Shown: positions 56,395 through 64,000 of the stretch, one piece after another | Layout: every line of letters begins with the position of its first letter | How positions within the stretch are numbered: the first letter of the stretch is position 1 | DNA from: Frigoribacterium sp. PvP032 | GTDB lineage: Bacteria; Actinomycetota; Actinomycetes; Actinomycetales; Microbacteriaceae | DNA: 64,000 nucleotides | Assembly (NCBI RefSeq): GCF_017833035.1 | Contig: NZ_JAFIBM010000001.1 | Coordinates: 2,625,762 to 2,689,761, forward strand | Reading direction: 5' to 3' | Translations under genes and position numbers: made by a program | Notes under the pieces: generated by a model | Database searches by the model: none | What the model was told of the DNA's origin: nothing | The model's input: only the letters and a program-made list of their open reading frames with translations

Positions 56395-57888
56395 ATGGAC
56401 GCACAGAAGGCACCCCGTGCCACCACGAACCGATCGACGACCCCCCGCTCGGACTCGTTCAAGGACTACATCTCGTCCCGGTGGGCCGATCGCGACGAGG
56501 TGATGCCCGCCGCCCGTGAGGAGGCCGCCTACGCGGCCGCCCGCAGGGCTCGCCTGTCCGAGCTGCACCGAGGCGAGCGCCTCGTCGTGCCGGCGGGACG
56601 CGCCAAGGTCCGCTCGAACGACTGCGACTACCCGTTCCGGGCGCACTCCGCGTTCGCGCACCTCACCGGCTGGGGCTCCGCCACCGTGCCCGGCTCGGTG
56701 CTCGTCCTCGAGCCGACCGACGAGGGGCACGACGCCACGCTCTACTTCCGGGCCAGCGCCGGCCGAGAGTCCGACGAGTTCTACGCCGACCCCGAGATCG
56801 GCGAGTTCTGGACGGGGCCCCGCCCGTCGCTGGCGCAGGTGGGCGCGGACCTCGCCCTGGCCACCCGCGAGCTCGCCGAGCTCGACGCGGTCGTCGCCTC
56901 CTCCTCCGCCGCCACCCTCGTGCTGCGCGAGGCGGACCCGGAGCTGACCGCGCGCGTCGACGCCGTCGTCGCGGCCGCGGCCGACGCGAGCGGCCTGGCC
57001 GGCACGGACGCCGACGAGACGTCCGTCGACGTCGACGTCCTGGCCCGCGACGCCAGCGAGCTGCGCCTCGTGAAGGACGCGTGGGAGGTGGCCCAGATGC
57101 GACAGGCCGTGGCCGTCACCGGCCGCGGCTTCTCGGACGTCATCGCCGACTTCGAGGACATCGTCGCGCACCCCCGCGGCGAGCGCCTCGTCGAGGGCAC
57201 CTTCAACCGTCGCGCCCGAGCCGACGGGAACACCGTCGGCTACGACACCATCGCGGCCGCCGGCGACCACGCCTGCGTGCTGCACTGGACCCGCAACGAC
57301 GGCCCCGTCGCCGACGGCGACCTGATCCTGATCGACGCCGGCATCGAGCTCGACAGCCTCTACACGGCCGACATCACGCGCACCCTGCCGGTCTCCGGCC
57401 GGTTCAGCGACGTGCAGCGACTCGTCTACGAGGCGGTGCTCGAGGCGGCCGACGCCGCGTTCGCCATCGTGCGCCCCGGCATCGCGTTCCGCGAGATCCA
57501 CGCGGCCGCGATGCAGGTCATCGCCGAGCGCACCGCCGAGTGGGGCTTCCTGCCCGTCAGCGCCGAGGAGAGCCTCGAGCCCGACCACCAGTACCACCGC
57601 CGCTACATGGTGCACGGCACCAGCCACCACCTCGGCATGGACGTGCACGACTGCGCCGCCGCCCGCCGTGATCTCTACCTCGACGGCGTGCTCGAGCCCG
57701 GCATGGTGTTCACCATCGAGCCCGGGCTGTACTTCCAGCCCGACGACCTCACGGTGCCCGAGGAGTTCCGCGGCATCGGCGTCCGGATCGAGGACGACAT
57801 CCTCGTGACGGCCGACGGTGCCGAGAACCTGTCCGTGGGCATCCCGCGCACGGTCGCGGACGTCGAGGCCTGGATCGCCCGCCCGTAG
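56395..57888 (+). CDS. M24 Xaa-Pro aminopeptidase, PepP type
   Basis: A 497-residue pita-bread aminopeptidase that removes N-terminal residues preceding proline. The N-terminal domain contains NDCDYPFRAHSAFAHLTGW and YFRASAGRESDEFY. The catalytic domain has metal ligands in LILIDAGIELDSLYTADITRT (two Asp), HGTSHHLGMDVHD (His), FTIEPGLYF (Glu) and GVRIEDDILVT (Glu). The first 30 residues are a basic, Ser/Thr-rich lead. Full length. It ends in a strong bidirectional terminator and converges with the CopC gene. Confidence 0.95.
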   Translation: MDAQKAPRATTNRSTTPRSDSFKDYISSRWADRDEVMPAAREEAAYAAARRARLSELHRGERLVVPAGRAKVRSNDCDYPFRAHSAFAHLTGWGSATVPGSVLVLEPTDEGHDATLYFRASAGRESDEFYADPEIGEFWTGPRPSLAQVGADLALATRELAELDAVVASSSAATLVLREADPELTARVDAVVAAAADASGLAGTDADETSVDVDVLARDASELRLVKDAWEVAQMRQAVAVTGRGFSDVIADFEDIVAHPRGERLVEGTFNRRARADGNTVGYDTIAAAGDHACVLHWTRNDGPVADGDLILIDAGIELDSLYTADITRTLPVSGRFSDVQRLVYEAVLEAADAAFAIVRPGIAFREIHAAAMQVIAERTAEWGFLPVSAEESLEPDHQYHRRYMVHGTSHHLGMDVHDCAAARRDLYLDGVLEPGMVFTIEPGLYFQPDDLTVPEEFRGIGVRIEDDILVTADGAENLSVGIPRTVADVEAWIARP

Positions 57889-57900
57889 CCCCGCGTCCAC

Positions 57901-57943
57901 GCACGAGAGCCCCGGTCCCCCTGAGGGGCCGGGGCTCTCGTGC
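57901..57943. terminator. Bidirectional terminator between PepP and CopC genes
   Basis: A perfect 15-bp outer stem GCACGAGAGCCCCGG with its complement (57901-57915 and 57929-57943), plus an inner CCCC/GGGG pair, 12 bp after the PepP stop and 44 bp from the convergent stop. Confidence 0.85.
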
Positions 57944-57987
57944 GTCCGGGCACGACCTGGCAGGAGGCGCGGGCCGAGCACCGAGCG

Positions 57988-58815
57988 TCAGTCGCGCCCG
58001 GCGCCCGCCTCCGAGTCCGTGCTGTCCAGGTCTCCGGCGGGCCCCGCCAGGTCGTCGCCGCGTCGCCTGCTGGTGACGAGCACGACGACCACGGCCGCGA
58101 GGGCCAGCACGACGATGCCGATCCCGATGCCCACGACGAGGCCGAGGTTCGACTCGTCCGCGTCGGCAGGCTGGTCGGAGGCCCCGGCGGTGGCGTCGTC
58201 GGCCGGGCCGGCCGAGGCCGACGGGGCCGCGGCGCTCGTCGACTCCGCGCCTCCTGGCTCGGCGGATGCCGTGGGCTGCCCACCGGCCTCCCCTGCCGTG
58301 CCCTCGTCCGACGTGTCGCAGACGGGCCGGGCGGCCGCGCCCTCGGCGACGGTCGCCCCGGCGGGCGGCGCCCAGGTGAAGGGCAGCGACGCCGACACGG
58401 TGTGCCCGTCGGCCGAGACGGCCTGGTAGGTCATCGTGTAGTCGCCCGCGGCGCCGAGCGCGACCCCCGTGCTGAGGGTGGGCCCGCTGCTGGTGGAGCA
58501 GCCGTCCTCGAAGTGCCGGCCGGAGGCGTCGGTCACCTCGAGCACGTTCGACGAGCCGGTGCCCGACAGGTCGAGGACGACGTCGTTGAAGGTGATCGAC
58601 GCCTCGGTCAGCTCGGTGGACTGCGTGCTGCCCTCGGCGGGCGTGCTGCTCACGACGTAGTCGTGCGCGGACGCGGACGAGACCGGTGCGAGCGCGAGCA
58701 GGCCCGCCGCCCCGACGCCGACGACGCCGGCCGCGAGCGCCCCGCGGACGGGACGCCTGAAGGGACGCTGGCCGCTCACCGGGCGACGCGTCGTGGTCGA
58801 GGAGGCGCGGATCAC
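57988..58815 (-). CDS. CopC-domain copper-binding membrane protein
   Basis: A 275-residue exported protein. A signal peptide ends ...SSASA-HDYV, so the mature protein begins with His, the first copper ligand of CopC proteins. FNDVVLDLSG and the second site SADGHTVSASLPFTW (Asp, His) are present. A Ser/Ala/Gly-rich acidic linker (180-230) leads to a C-terminal membrane helix (LGLVVGIGIGIVVLALAAVVVVLV) and a basic tail. It should bind Cu(II) at the outer membrane face. GTG58815 overlaps the YcnI stop as GTGA, so the genes are coupled. Confidence 0.9.
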   Translation of the reverse strand: MIRASSTTTRRPVSGQRPFRRPVRGALAAGVVGVGAAGLLALAPVSSASAHDYVVSSTPAEGSTQSTELTEASITFNDVVLDLSGTGSSNVLEVTDASGRHFEDGCSTSSGPTLSTGVALGAAGDYTMTYQAVSADGHTVSASLPFTWAPPAGATVAEGAAARPVCDTSDEGTAGEAGGQPTASAEPGGAESTSAAAPSASAGPADDATAGASDQPADADESNLGLVVGIGIGIVVLALAAVVVVLVTSRRRGDDLAGPAGDLDSTDSEAGAGRD

Positions 58816-59627
58816 CGGCGCTCCCCCGCCGCGTCGGTCCCTGGCCGGGTCGCACCCGCGACACGCGGTCGTCGGGTCAGCGCGACGACGCTCACGACGA
58901 GCGCGACGGCGCCGAGCGCGAGCCCGCCGATGCCGAGGCCCACGGCGACCGAGTCCGAGGCAGAGCCGGAGCCGGCGTCGCCGGACGACGAGTCGTCGCC
59001 CGCAGCGACGGCTGCGTCGTCCGAGCCGCCCGACATGTCGTGGCCGCCGTGCTCGTCGGCGGGCGGCGCGTCCTCGACGTAGAGCACAGGGGCCGGGAAC
59101 TCCGGCTCCTCGCCGGAGGCGGGCGTCTCGTCCGCCCAGTCGACGACCGTGCCGTCCGAGTAGGTCTGGTGGGCGGGCAGCGTGATCGACCCGGTCTCGG
59201 GCACGGCCCCCGCGGAGATCACGAACTGCTGGAACTCGCCAGGGCCGACCTGGGTGCCGGGGTCGGCCGTCCAGGTGACCTCGGTGGGCGCCTCCGTCAC
59301 GGTCGCGCCGTCGATCTCGACGGGCTCGGGCAGGGCGCTCGTGGTCACGACCGTCGTCCAGCCCGGCAGCGGCTGGTAGGTGACCGACGTGAAGGGCGTG
59401 TCGGTCGGCAGGTCGACGGTGAGCCCCACCGTGCCGGCCGTGGCCGACTCGGTCGGCACCTTGAAGGTGAGGGTGGAGTACGAGCCGGCGTCGACCTGTG
59501 CCGGGTTCACCCGGACGTGCGCCGATGCCGCGAGGGGCGCGGCGAGCGTGAGGAGGGCCGCGGCGCCGAGGGCGGCGCCGACGCGCGCGGCGACGGCCGG
59601 GCGCGAGGAGGAACGTGTCGTGGTCAT
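58812..59627 (-). CDS. YcnI family (DUF1775) copper-binding protein
   Basis: A 271-residue exported protein. The signal peptide ends in LAASA-HVRVNP, so the mature chain starts with His, which with a Trp forms the monohistidine-brace copper site known for YcnI. The DUF1775 body continues with STLTFKVPTE, VTYQPLPGW, TWTADPG, FQQFVISAGAVPE and VVDWADETP. A polar His/Asp/Ser-rich linker (HGGHDMSGG) precedes a C-terminal helix. The ATG has AGGA 9 nt upstream. It is co-transcribed with CopC and the following membrane protein, forming a compact copper group. Confidence 0.92.
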   Translation of the reverse strand: MTTTRSSSRPAVAARVGAALGAAALLTLAAPLAASAHVRVNPAQVDAGSYSTLTFKVPTESATAGTVGLTVDLPTDTPFTSVTYQPLPGWTTVVTTSALPEPVEIDGATVTEAPTEVTWTADPGTQVGPGEFQQFVISAGAVPETGSITLPAHQTYSDGTVVDWADETPASGEEPEFPAPVLYVEDAPPADEHGGHDMSGGSDDAAVAAGDDSSSGDAGSGSASDSVAVGLGIGGLALGAVALVVSVVALTRRPRVAGATRPGTDAAGERR

Positions 59628-59740
59628 GGTGGTGGTCCTGTCTGGCCGCGCGACGGCGGCCGGTGTCGTCTGGTCTGGGCTCCGTCGTCGAGCGGACGAC
59701 GGAGTGCGTCCCGGCGTCGGTGGCGACGACGGGGCGGGGA

Positions 59741-60358
59741 TCAGACGGGCAGGGGCGGACCGCGGAGAGGCCGGGCGCCGATCGCCCGGAGGGGCGGCGC
59801 GCGCCGACCGGGCAGGGCGAGGACGGGACGGAGGCGCGGACCGGTGCTGACGGGCGGCACCGTCCCCGAGAGCGCACGCCGCACCCGGGCGAGACCGTCG
59901 GCGGCCATGAGGGCCAGTCGCTCGAGGCAGTGGGCGCCCCAGCGCAGCCCGACCACGGTGACGAGCGCGGCCGCCGCGTGGGCGGCCCACATGAGCCCGC
60001 CGGCCATCGCCATCTGGTGCCCGCCCGACGCGGCGAGCAGGTCGGACGCACCGGCCGTGACGACGAGCGGCGAGTGGTGCCCGCCCACGGAGGAGGCGCC
60101 CGAGCCCGCGGCGCCGCCCAGCGAGAACAGGAGGTGGAACGCGAGCTGGCTGGCGGCGACCGAGACGGCGAGCCGGAGGAGCGAGGCGCGACGACCGGTC
60201 AGCGCGATGCAGAGGGGCACCGAGAAGGCGAGCGCGAGCACGACCCCGAGCGTGCCGGGCTCGGCTCCGCCGCCCGCGACGTGCGAGAAGGCGGCGACCA
60301 CGACGGAGAAGCCGGCGGTCAGCCAGCCGCGGACGAACCGCGTCCATCTCGGGGCCAT
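59741..60358 (-). CDS. Histidine-rich four-helix membrane protein of the copper group
   Basis: A 205-residue protein with four hydrophobic segments near residues 12-30, 36-55, 62-83 and 112-135, and a basic, Pro-rich C-terminus. The second half is His-rich: GGHHSPLVV, GGHQMAMAGGLMWAAHAAAA and RWGAHCLERL, together with Met residues, which could ligate copper. It lies 113 bp upstream of YcnI and CopC on the same strand, so it is probably the first gene of the same operon. I do not recognise the family by name; membership of the copper group is inference from position and His/Met content. Confidence 0.75.
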   Translation of the reverse strand: MAPRWTRFVRGWLTAGFSVVVAAFSHVAGGGAEPGTLGVVLALAFSVPLCIALTGRRASLLRLAVSVAASQLAFHLLFSLGGAAGSGASSVGGHHSPLVVTAGASDLLAASGGHQMAMAGGLMWAAHAAAALVTVVGLRWGAHCLERLALMAADGLARVRRALSGTVPPVSTGPRLRPVLALPGRRAPPLRAIGARPLRGPPLPV

Positions 60359-60536
60359 GGCGCTCTCTCGGGGTCGGGGACGGTCGCGCCAGTTTACCGG
60401 GGGTGGAGGACGCCGACCGGCGGCTGCGGGCGAGGTGCGTCGACGCCGAGCGACCTGGCCCGCTGCGGCGGTCTGCGGCTGCGGGACAGCGGGTCACGGG
60501 TCCGCAACGATCCTGCACGGCCGGCCGACCGCCTCC

Positions 60537-60542
60537 TACGCT
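60537..60542 (+). promoter_or_regulatory. -10 box of lipoprotein gene, leaderless
   Basis: TACGCT, 6 nt before the ATG at 60549. Confidence 0.5.
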
Positions 60543-60548
60543 CGGCCC

Positions 60549-61601
60549 ATGGAGCGGGGACGCAGGACGATGACGACCGGGGCGGCGCTCGTCGTGCTGC
60601 TGGCGACCGGCGGCTGCGCCCTCGACAGCACGGCGCCGCCGAGGCCCGTGGCCGAGGTCGTCGAGGGTGCGCCCGACTGTGCGCTGAGCACCGACGCCTG
60701 GATCGTGCCAGGGCCGGGCGACGCGCCGTCGGCCCCGCCGCCTCCCCTGGCCGGGTCGGTGCCGGACGGCTTCACGCCGGTGTCCGCCGTGCGGTGCGCC
60801 TGGTCGACGGACAGCGTCGACGACGCCGAGGGTCGCTGGTCCGCCCGCCGGGAGACGACCTGGACGGAGGGGCTCGACCGGGTTCTCGCCGCCCTCGCCG
60901 TGCCCGACGAGACCGGCGGCTCTGGCATGTGCACCGCCGACATGGAGATCGTGCCCGACCTCTGGCTGACCTCCGCCGACGGCCGGTCGATGCGTGCGGC
61001 CTGGCCTGTCACGCCCTGTGGCAAGACGCTGCCCGGCACGCACGACGTCCTCGAGGCGCTGCCCGTCGAGGACGAGCGCCTCGTGCGCGTCACCCACGTC
61101 CAGAGCCGGGCGGCGCTCGACGCCGGGTGCAGCATGCAGGCCTCCCTGCCGTGGATGCTCGGCGGCTCGGGGATCGTGACCGAGCTGCCCGGCCCGGACG
61201 ACCTCGACCGCGCCTGCGTGTACGCGGTCGACCCGCCGCTCCCGGACCCGACCGCGCCGGCCGACAGCCCGTTCGGCGCCGGCGACGGCTCCGGCTCTGC
61301 GGCCGCGCCGGGGACGATCTCGAAGTCGGTCACGAGCGGGACGTCCACGCGGGTCGTGCCGCTCGCGGAGGGCGTCGGGGCCCGGCTGGTGCTCGCCGCC
61401 GGGCAGCCGTCGACGCCCGGGCTCGAGCAGTGCGAAGTGACCGCGACGTCGTTCGTGACGTTCCCCGAGCACGTGCCGGGCGCCTCCCTGCCGGCGGACC
61501 CCCGCCTGACCGCCGAGCTGGACGGCTGCGGGCGGCTGCTGACGAGCGACGGAGGCGCCAGGCCCTTCCCCGAGGAGATCGCGGCGGCGCTGCGAGGCTG
61601 A
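60549..61601 (+). CDS. Putative lipoprotein, unrecognised
   Basis: A 350-residue exported protein. A lipobox-like LLATGGC near residue 21 suggests cleavage before Cys and lipid attachment. The mature part has several spaced Cys residues (CAL, VRCAW, MCTAD, PCGK, GCSMQ, ACVYA, QCEV, GCGR), likely forming disulfides outside the cell. There is a Pro/Ala-rich segment near 50-60 and near 230-250. No enzyme motif is visible. A -10 box 6 nt before its ATG supports the start. Monocistronic; a GACC-rich spacer follows. Confidence 0.75.
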   Translation: MERGRRTMTTGAALVVLLATGGCALDSTAPPRPVAEVVEGAPDCALSTDAWIVPGPGDAPSAPPPPLAGSVPDGFTPVSAVRCAWSTDSVDDAEGRWSARRETTWTEGLDRVLAALAVPDETGGSGMCTADMEIVPDLWLTSADGRSMRAAWPVTPCGKTLPGTHDVLEALPVEDERLVRVTHVQSRAALDAGCSMQASLPWMLGGSGIVTELPGPDDLDRACVYAVDPPLPDPTAPADSPFGAGDGSGSAAAPGTISKSVTSGTSTRVVPLAEGVGARLVLAAGQPSTPGLEQCEVTATSFVTFPEHVPGASLPADPRLTAELDGCGRLLTSDGGARPFPEEIAAALRG

Positions 61602-61655
61602 CAGGACCGACCGGACCGACCGACCGGCTGGCCGGCCGGCGTGCGCGCGGTCGCG

Positions 61656-62153
61656 TCAGCGCCCGGTCTGCGGCTCCGCGAGGATCTGCTGGGCGCGGTG
61701 GGTCAGCTCCGGGTCGACGACGATCTGGTAGCTGCGGGCGAGCACCTGGTGGGTCGAGGTGAAGTCGCGGCGACGGCGGCTGATCGCGAAGCTGGCGAGG
61801 CCGTAGAGCATGCCGAAGCCGGCGCCGATCAGCGAGGCCGCGAGGATCGTCGTGACGGAGGCGGTGTCCGGCGAGAAGAGGAGCATGACGGCCCCGAAGA
61901 AGACGCCGATCCAGAGGCCGGTGACCGCGCCCGCGAGCGCCGCGCGGCCGTAGGTGAGCCGCCCGGTGACGCGCTCGACCGTGGTGAGCTCGTTCCCGAT
62001 GATGGCGAGCTGCTTGATGGGGAACTCGGCGTGCGACAGGCGCTCGACGACCGCCTGGGCCTCGGGGTAGCTGGCGTACGTCCCGAGGACGTCGCCCCTC
62101 GGCAGGGTCGGGATGCTCGGCGCTCGGCGGCCCCACGGGCTCGGGTTCGTCAT
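61656..62153 (-). CDS. General stress protein, YflT/17M-like membrane protein
   Basis: A 165-residue protein. The N-terminal GDVLGTYASYPEAQAVVERLSHAEFPIKQLAIIGNELTTVERV (residues 19-62) is the YflT-type general stress domain. It is followed by a GRLTYGRAALAGAVTGLWIGVFFGAVMLLF hydrophobic hairpin, a second membrane segment, and a polar tail. ATG62153 is used because conserved sequence begins soon after. It is divergent from the MgtE-N/CBS gene across 71 bp, a pairing common in actinobacteria. Function unknown. Confidence 0.87.
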   Translation of the reverse strand: MTNPSPWGRRAPSIPTLPRGDVLGTYASYPEAQAVVERLSHAEFPIKQLAIIGNELTTVERVTGRLTYGRAALAGAVTGLWIGVFFGAVMLLFSPDTASVTTILAASLIGAGFGMLYGLASFAISRRRRDFTSTHQVLARSYQIVVDPELTHRAQQILAEPQTGR

Positions 62154-62212
62154 GAGAGCAGTGAAACACGTCGACCCGGGCGACAGCACGCGGCACGGTC
62201 GGGCTGAGCGAC

Positions 62213-62218
62213 TAACTT
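62213..62218 (+). promoter_or_regulatory. -10 box of MgtE-N/CBS gene
   Basis: TAACTT, 6 nt before GTG62225. The intervening GGAGGC doubles as a Shine-Dalgarno sequence if transcription starts earlier. Confidence 0.45.
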
Positions 62219-62224
62219 GGAGGC

Positions 62225-63562
62225 GTGAGCGCCACCAGAGTCTTCGTCGCCCGTCTCGCCGGGTGCTCCGTCTTCGACCCCGCCGGCGACAAGGTGGGCA
62301 AGGTCAGGGACGTCCTCGTCGTCTACCGCCGTGACGACCCGCCGAGGGTCGTCGGCCTGATCGTCGAGGTCCCCGGCAAGCGTCGCGTGTTCGTCAGCAT
62401 CGGCCGCGTCACGAGCATCGGCTCGGGGCAGATCATCACGAGCGGCACCATCACGCTGCGTCGCTTCGAGCAGCGCGGCGGCGAGACCCGCGTCATCGCC
62501 GAGATGCTCGGCCGCAGGGTCTCGCTGCGTCGCGACGGCGGCCGCGCCGTCGTCGAGGACGTCGCGATCGACGAGGTCAGCGAGGGCGACTGGGAGATCG
62601 GGCAGCTGTTCCTGCGGCGCCCCAAGACCACGCCGTCGCCGTTCGGCAAGGGCCCCACCGCGTTCGCCACGTGGGACGAGGTGACAGAGGAGAACGAGCC
62701 CGGCGAGGCCCAGAGCGCCGAGCACCTCATCGCCGCCTACTCCGACCTCGTGCCCGCCGACCTCGCCAACACGCTGCTCGACCTGACCCCCGAGCGCCGC
62801 CTCGAGGTCGCCTCCGAGCTGTCCGACGACCGTCTCGCCGACGTGCTCGAGGAGCTGCCGGAGGACGAGCAGGTCGAGATCTTCTCGCAGCTCGACGACC
62901 AGCGCGCCGCAGGCGTGCTCGACCAGATGCAGCCCGACGACGCCGCAGACCTCATGTCCCAGCTCGGCGACGAGCGCAAGGAGCAGCTGCTCCAGCTGAT
63001 GGAGCCGGAGGAGGCGGACGACGTCCGCATGCTGCTCAGCTACGACGCCGACACCGCCGGCGGGCTGATGACCACCGAGCCGGTCATCGTCTCGGCCGAC
63101 GCGACCGTGGCCGAGGGCCTCGCCCTCATCCGTCGCCACGAGCTGGCACCGGCGCTCGGGGCCGCCGTGTGCGTGACGCTGCCGCCGTACGAGCCGCCGA
63201 CCGGGCGGTTCCTCGGCATGGTGCACTTCCAGCGGATGCTCCGCTACCCGCCGAACGAGCGGCTCGGCACGCTGCTCGACCAGCAGCTCGAGCCCGTCCA
63301 CGTCGACGCGACCGCCCTCGAGGTCACCCGGGTGATGGCGACCTACAACCTCGTCAGCGTGCCCGTCGTCGACGCCGCCCACCGCCTCGTCGGGGTGGTG
63401 ACCATCGACGACGTCCTGGACCACGTGCTGCCCGACGACTGGCGCAGCAACGACCAGGACAGACCGCTCAGCCGCTCTCGGTCACGCGCCCGCCGCGCCC
63501 CCCTGACCACCACCCCGACCACGCCCACGACCCCGAGGAGGACCACCGGTGGCACGCGATAA
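62225..63562 (+). CDS. MgtE N-terminal/CBS-domain protein without transport domain
   Basis: A 445-residue soluble protein. A PRC-barrel-like domain (residues 1-140; GCSVFDPAGDKVGKVRDVLVV, GRRVSLRRDGGRAVVEDVAID) is followed by MgtE_N superhelix repeats (160-285; DLVPADLANTLLDLTPERR, LADVLEELPEDEQVEIFSQL) and a CBS pair (280-410; GGLMTTEPVIVSADATVAEGLALI, VHVDATALEVTRVMATYNLVSVPVVD). The five membrane helices of MgtE Mg2+ channels are absent; it ends in a basic Thr/Pro/Arg tail. It overlaps the DUF1003 gene by 14 bp. A similar gene pair exists in M. tuberculosis (Rv1232c region). A Mg2+ or nucleotide sensor role is inferred. Confidence 0.9.
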   Translation: MSATRVFVARLAGCSVFDPAGDKVGKVRDVLVVYRRDDPPRVVGLIVEVPGKRRVFVSIGRVTSIGSGQIITSGTITLRRFEQRGGETRVIAEMLGRRVSLRRDGGRAVVEDVAIDEVSEGDWEIGQLFLRRPKTTPSPFGKGPTAFATWDEVTEENEPGEAQSAEHLIAAYSDLVPADLANTLLDLTPERRLEVASELSDDRLADVLEELPEDEQVEIFSQLDDQRAAGVLDQMQPDDAADLMSQLGDERKEQLLQLMEPEEADDVRMLLSYDADTAGGLMTTEPVIVSADATVAEGLALIRRHELAPALGAAVCVTLPPYEPPTGRFLGMVHFQRMLRYPPNERLGTLLDQQLEPVHVDATALEVTRVMATYNLVSVPVVDAAHRLVGVVTIDDVLDHVLPDDWRSNDQDRPLSRSRSRARRAPLTTTPTTPTTPRRTTGGTR

Positions 63563-64000
63563 CCGCAGCACGGTCCGCCTCGACTCCCCCAAGGGCCTCC
63601 GCACCCGCGTCCTCCCCGGCAGGAGGCGCGCGGGCCGCGACCGGTTCGGCCGCGCCACCGAGGCGATCGCGCGGGCGATGGGCACGCCGCAGTTCCTGCT
63701 CGCCCTCACGGGCTTCTGCGTCCTCTGGATGGTCTACAACACGACGGCGCCCGAGAGCATCCGCTTCGACAGCGCGGCCATCGGCTTCACGGCGCTGACG
63801 CTGATCCTGTCGCTCCAGGCCTCGTACGCGGCGCCCCTCATCCTCCTCGCGCAGAACCGCCAGGACGACCGCGACCGCGTGCAGTTCGAGCAGGACCGCC
63901 AGCGCGCCGAGCGCAACCTCGCCGACACCGAGTACCTCGCCCGCGAGGTCGTCGCCCTGCGCATCGCGATCCGCGACATGGCCAGCAAGGACTTCATCCG
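63549..64000 (+). CDS. DUF1003 family membrane protein, 3' end outside window
   Basis: The first 150 residues of a DUF1003 protein; the window ends within the gene. A basic lead (RLDSPKGLRTRVLPGRRRAGRDRFGRATEAIARAMGTPQFL) precedes two membrane helices (about 50-68 and 78-103, ending LQASYAAPLILLAQNRQDDRDRVQFEQDRQRAERNLADTEYL), the family pattern. GTG63549 lies 7 nt after GAGGAGG and overlaps the MgtE-N/CBS stop by 14 bp, so the two are coupled. An Mrp-type P-loop ATPase gene often follows in relatives; this cannot be seen here. Confidence 0.9.
   Translation, partial: MARDNRSTVRLDSPKGLRTRVLPGRRRAGRDRFGRATEAIARAMGTPQFLLALTGFCVLWMVYNTTAPESIRFDSAAIGFTALTLILSLQASYAAPLILLAQNRQDDRDRVQFEQDRQRAERNLADTEYLAREVVALRIAIRDMASKDFI

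Overview
The window is high-GC DNA with the strong third-position G/C bias of an actinomycete. It fits the family Microbacteriaceae: it carries a DUF7882-type protein, the murI-pncB-DUF3039 arrangement, and a helicase block (UvrD2, NudC, AdnA/AdnB, DUF3107, ferritin-like, RhlE) that is syntenic across Actinobacteria. No genus can be named from the sequence alone. It looks like stable chromosome: about 59 protein genes and two tRNAs, with no insertion sequence, prophage, CRISPR array or integrase.

Layout. 0-8.3 kb: DUF7882, two small unknowns, then on the minus strand a gatC-gatA-gatB operon running into a membrane protein and DUF3097, with a secreted DUF1023 hydrolase upstream. 8.3-14.2 kb: mnmA-ligA (minus), an MFS transporter, tRNA-Leu(UAG) and a DedA protein. 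14.3-18.3 kb: rdgB-rph and murI (minus), pncB (plus), DUF3039. 18.3-21.3 kb: an ABC-2 exporter whose ATPase has a long low-complexity N-terminal extension. 21.4-29.7 kb: a cell-surface phosphopolymer/glycan region. It holds a cytidylyltransferase-like protein and a TagG/TagH-type exporter on the plus strand, then a CDP-glycerol transferase-like protein, two GT2 glycosyltransferases and a CDP-alcohol phosphotransferase on the minus strand. 29.8-34.3 kb: an HtrA-type membrane protease divergent from an aminotransferase, a glycerate kinase and initiator tRNA-Met. 34.4-40.1 kb: a UPF0182 membrane protein, a YlbL-like PDZ/Lon protease and a DUF2342 protein. 40.1-57.9 kb: a cyclodehydratase-like protein, UvrD2, NudC, a degenerate phosphotransferase, AdnB/AdnA, DUF3107, a ferritin-like protein, a DEAD-box helicase, a PHP phosphoesterase, an EEP-family protein and an M24 aminopeptidase. 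57.9-60.4 kb: a CopC/YcnI copper-handling group. 60.5-64 kb: a lipoprotein, a YflT-like stress protein, a cytoplasmic MgtE-N/CBS protein and a DUF1003 protein cut by the window end.

Transcription. At least 17 genes have a TANNNT-type -10 box (one is GACAAT) ending 6-8 nt before the start codon, so leaderless mRNAs appear to be common. This pattern also settles several start codons. Within operons, start and stop codons usually overlap (ATGA, GTGA or TGATG).

Most unusual items: a repeated 36-bp palindromic element found directly after two unrelated operon ends; a surface-polymer cluster that pairs a cytidylyltransferase with a CDP-alcohol transferase of altered active site; a phosphotransferase-fold protein whose catalytic loop is degenerate, placed inside the DNA-repair block; a NudC without zinc cysteines; and a 137-bp convergent overlap of two conserved genes.
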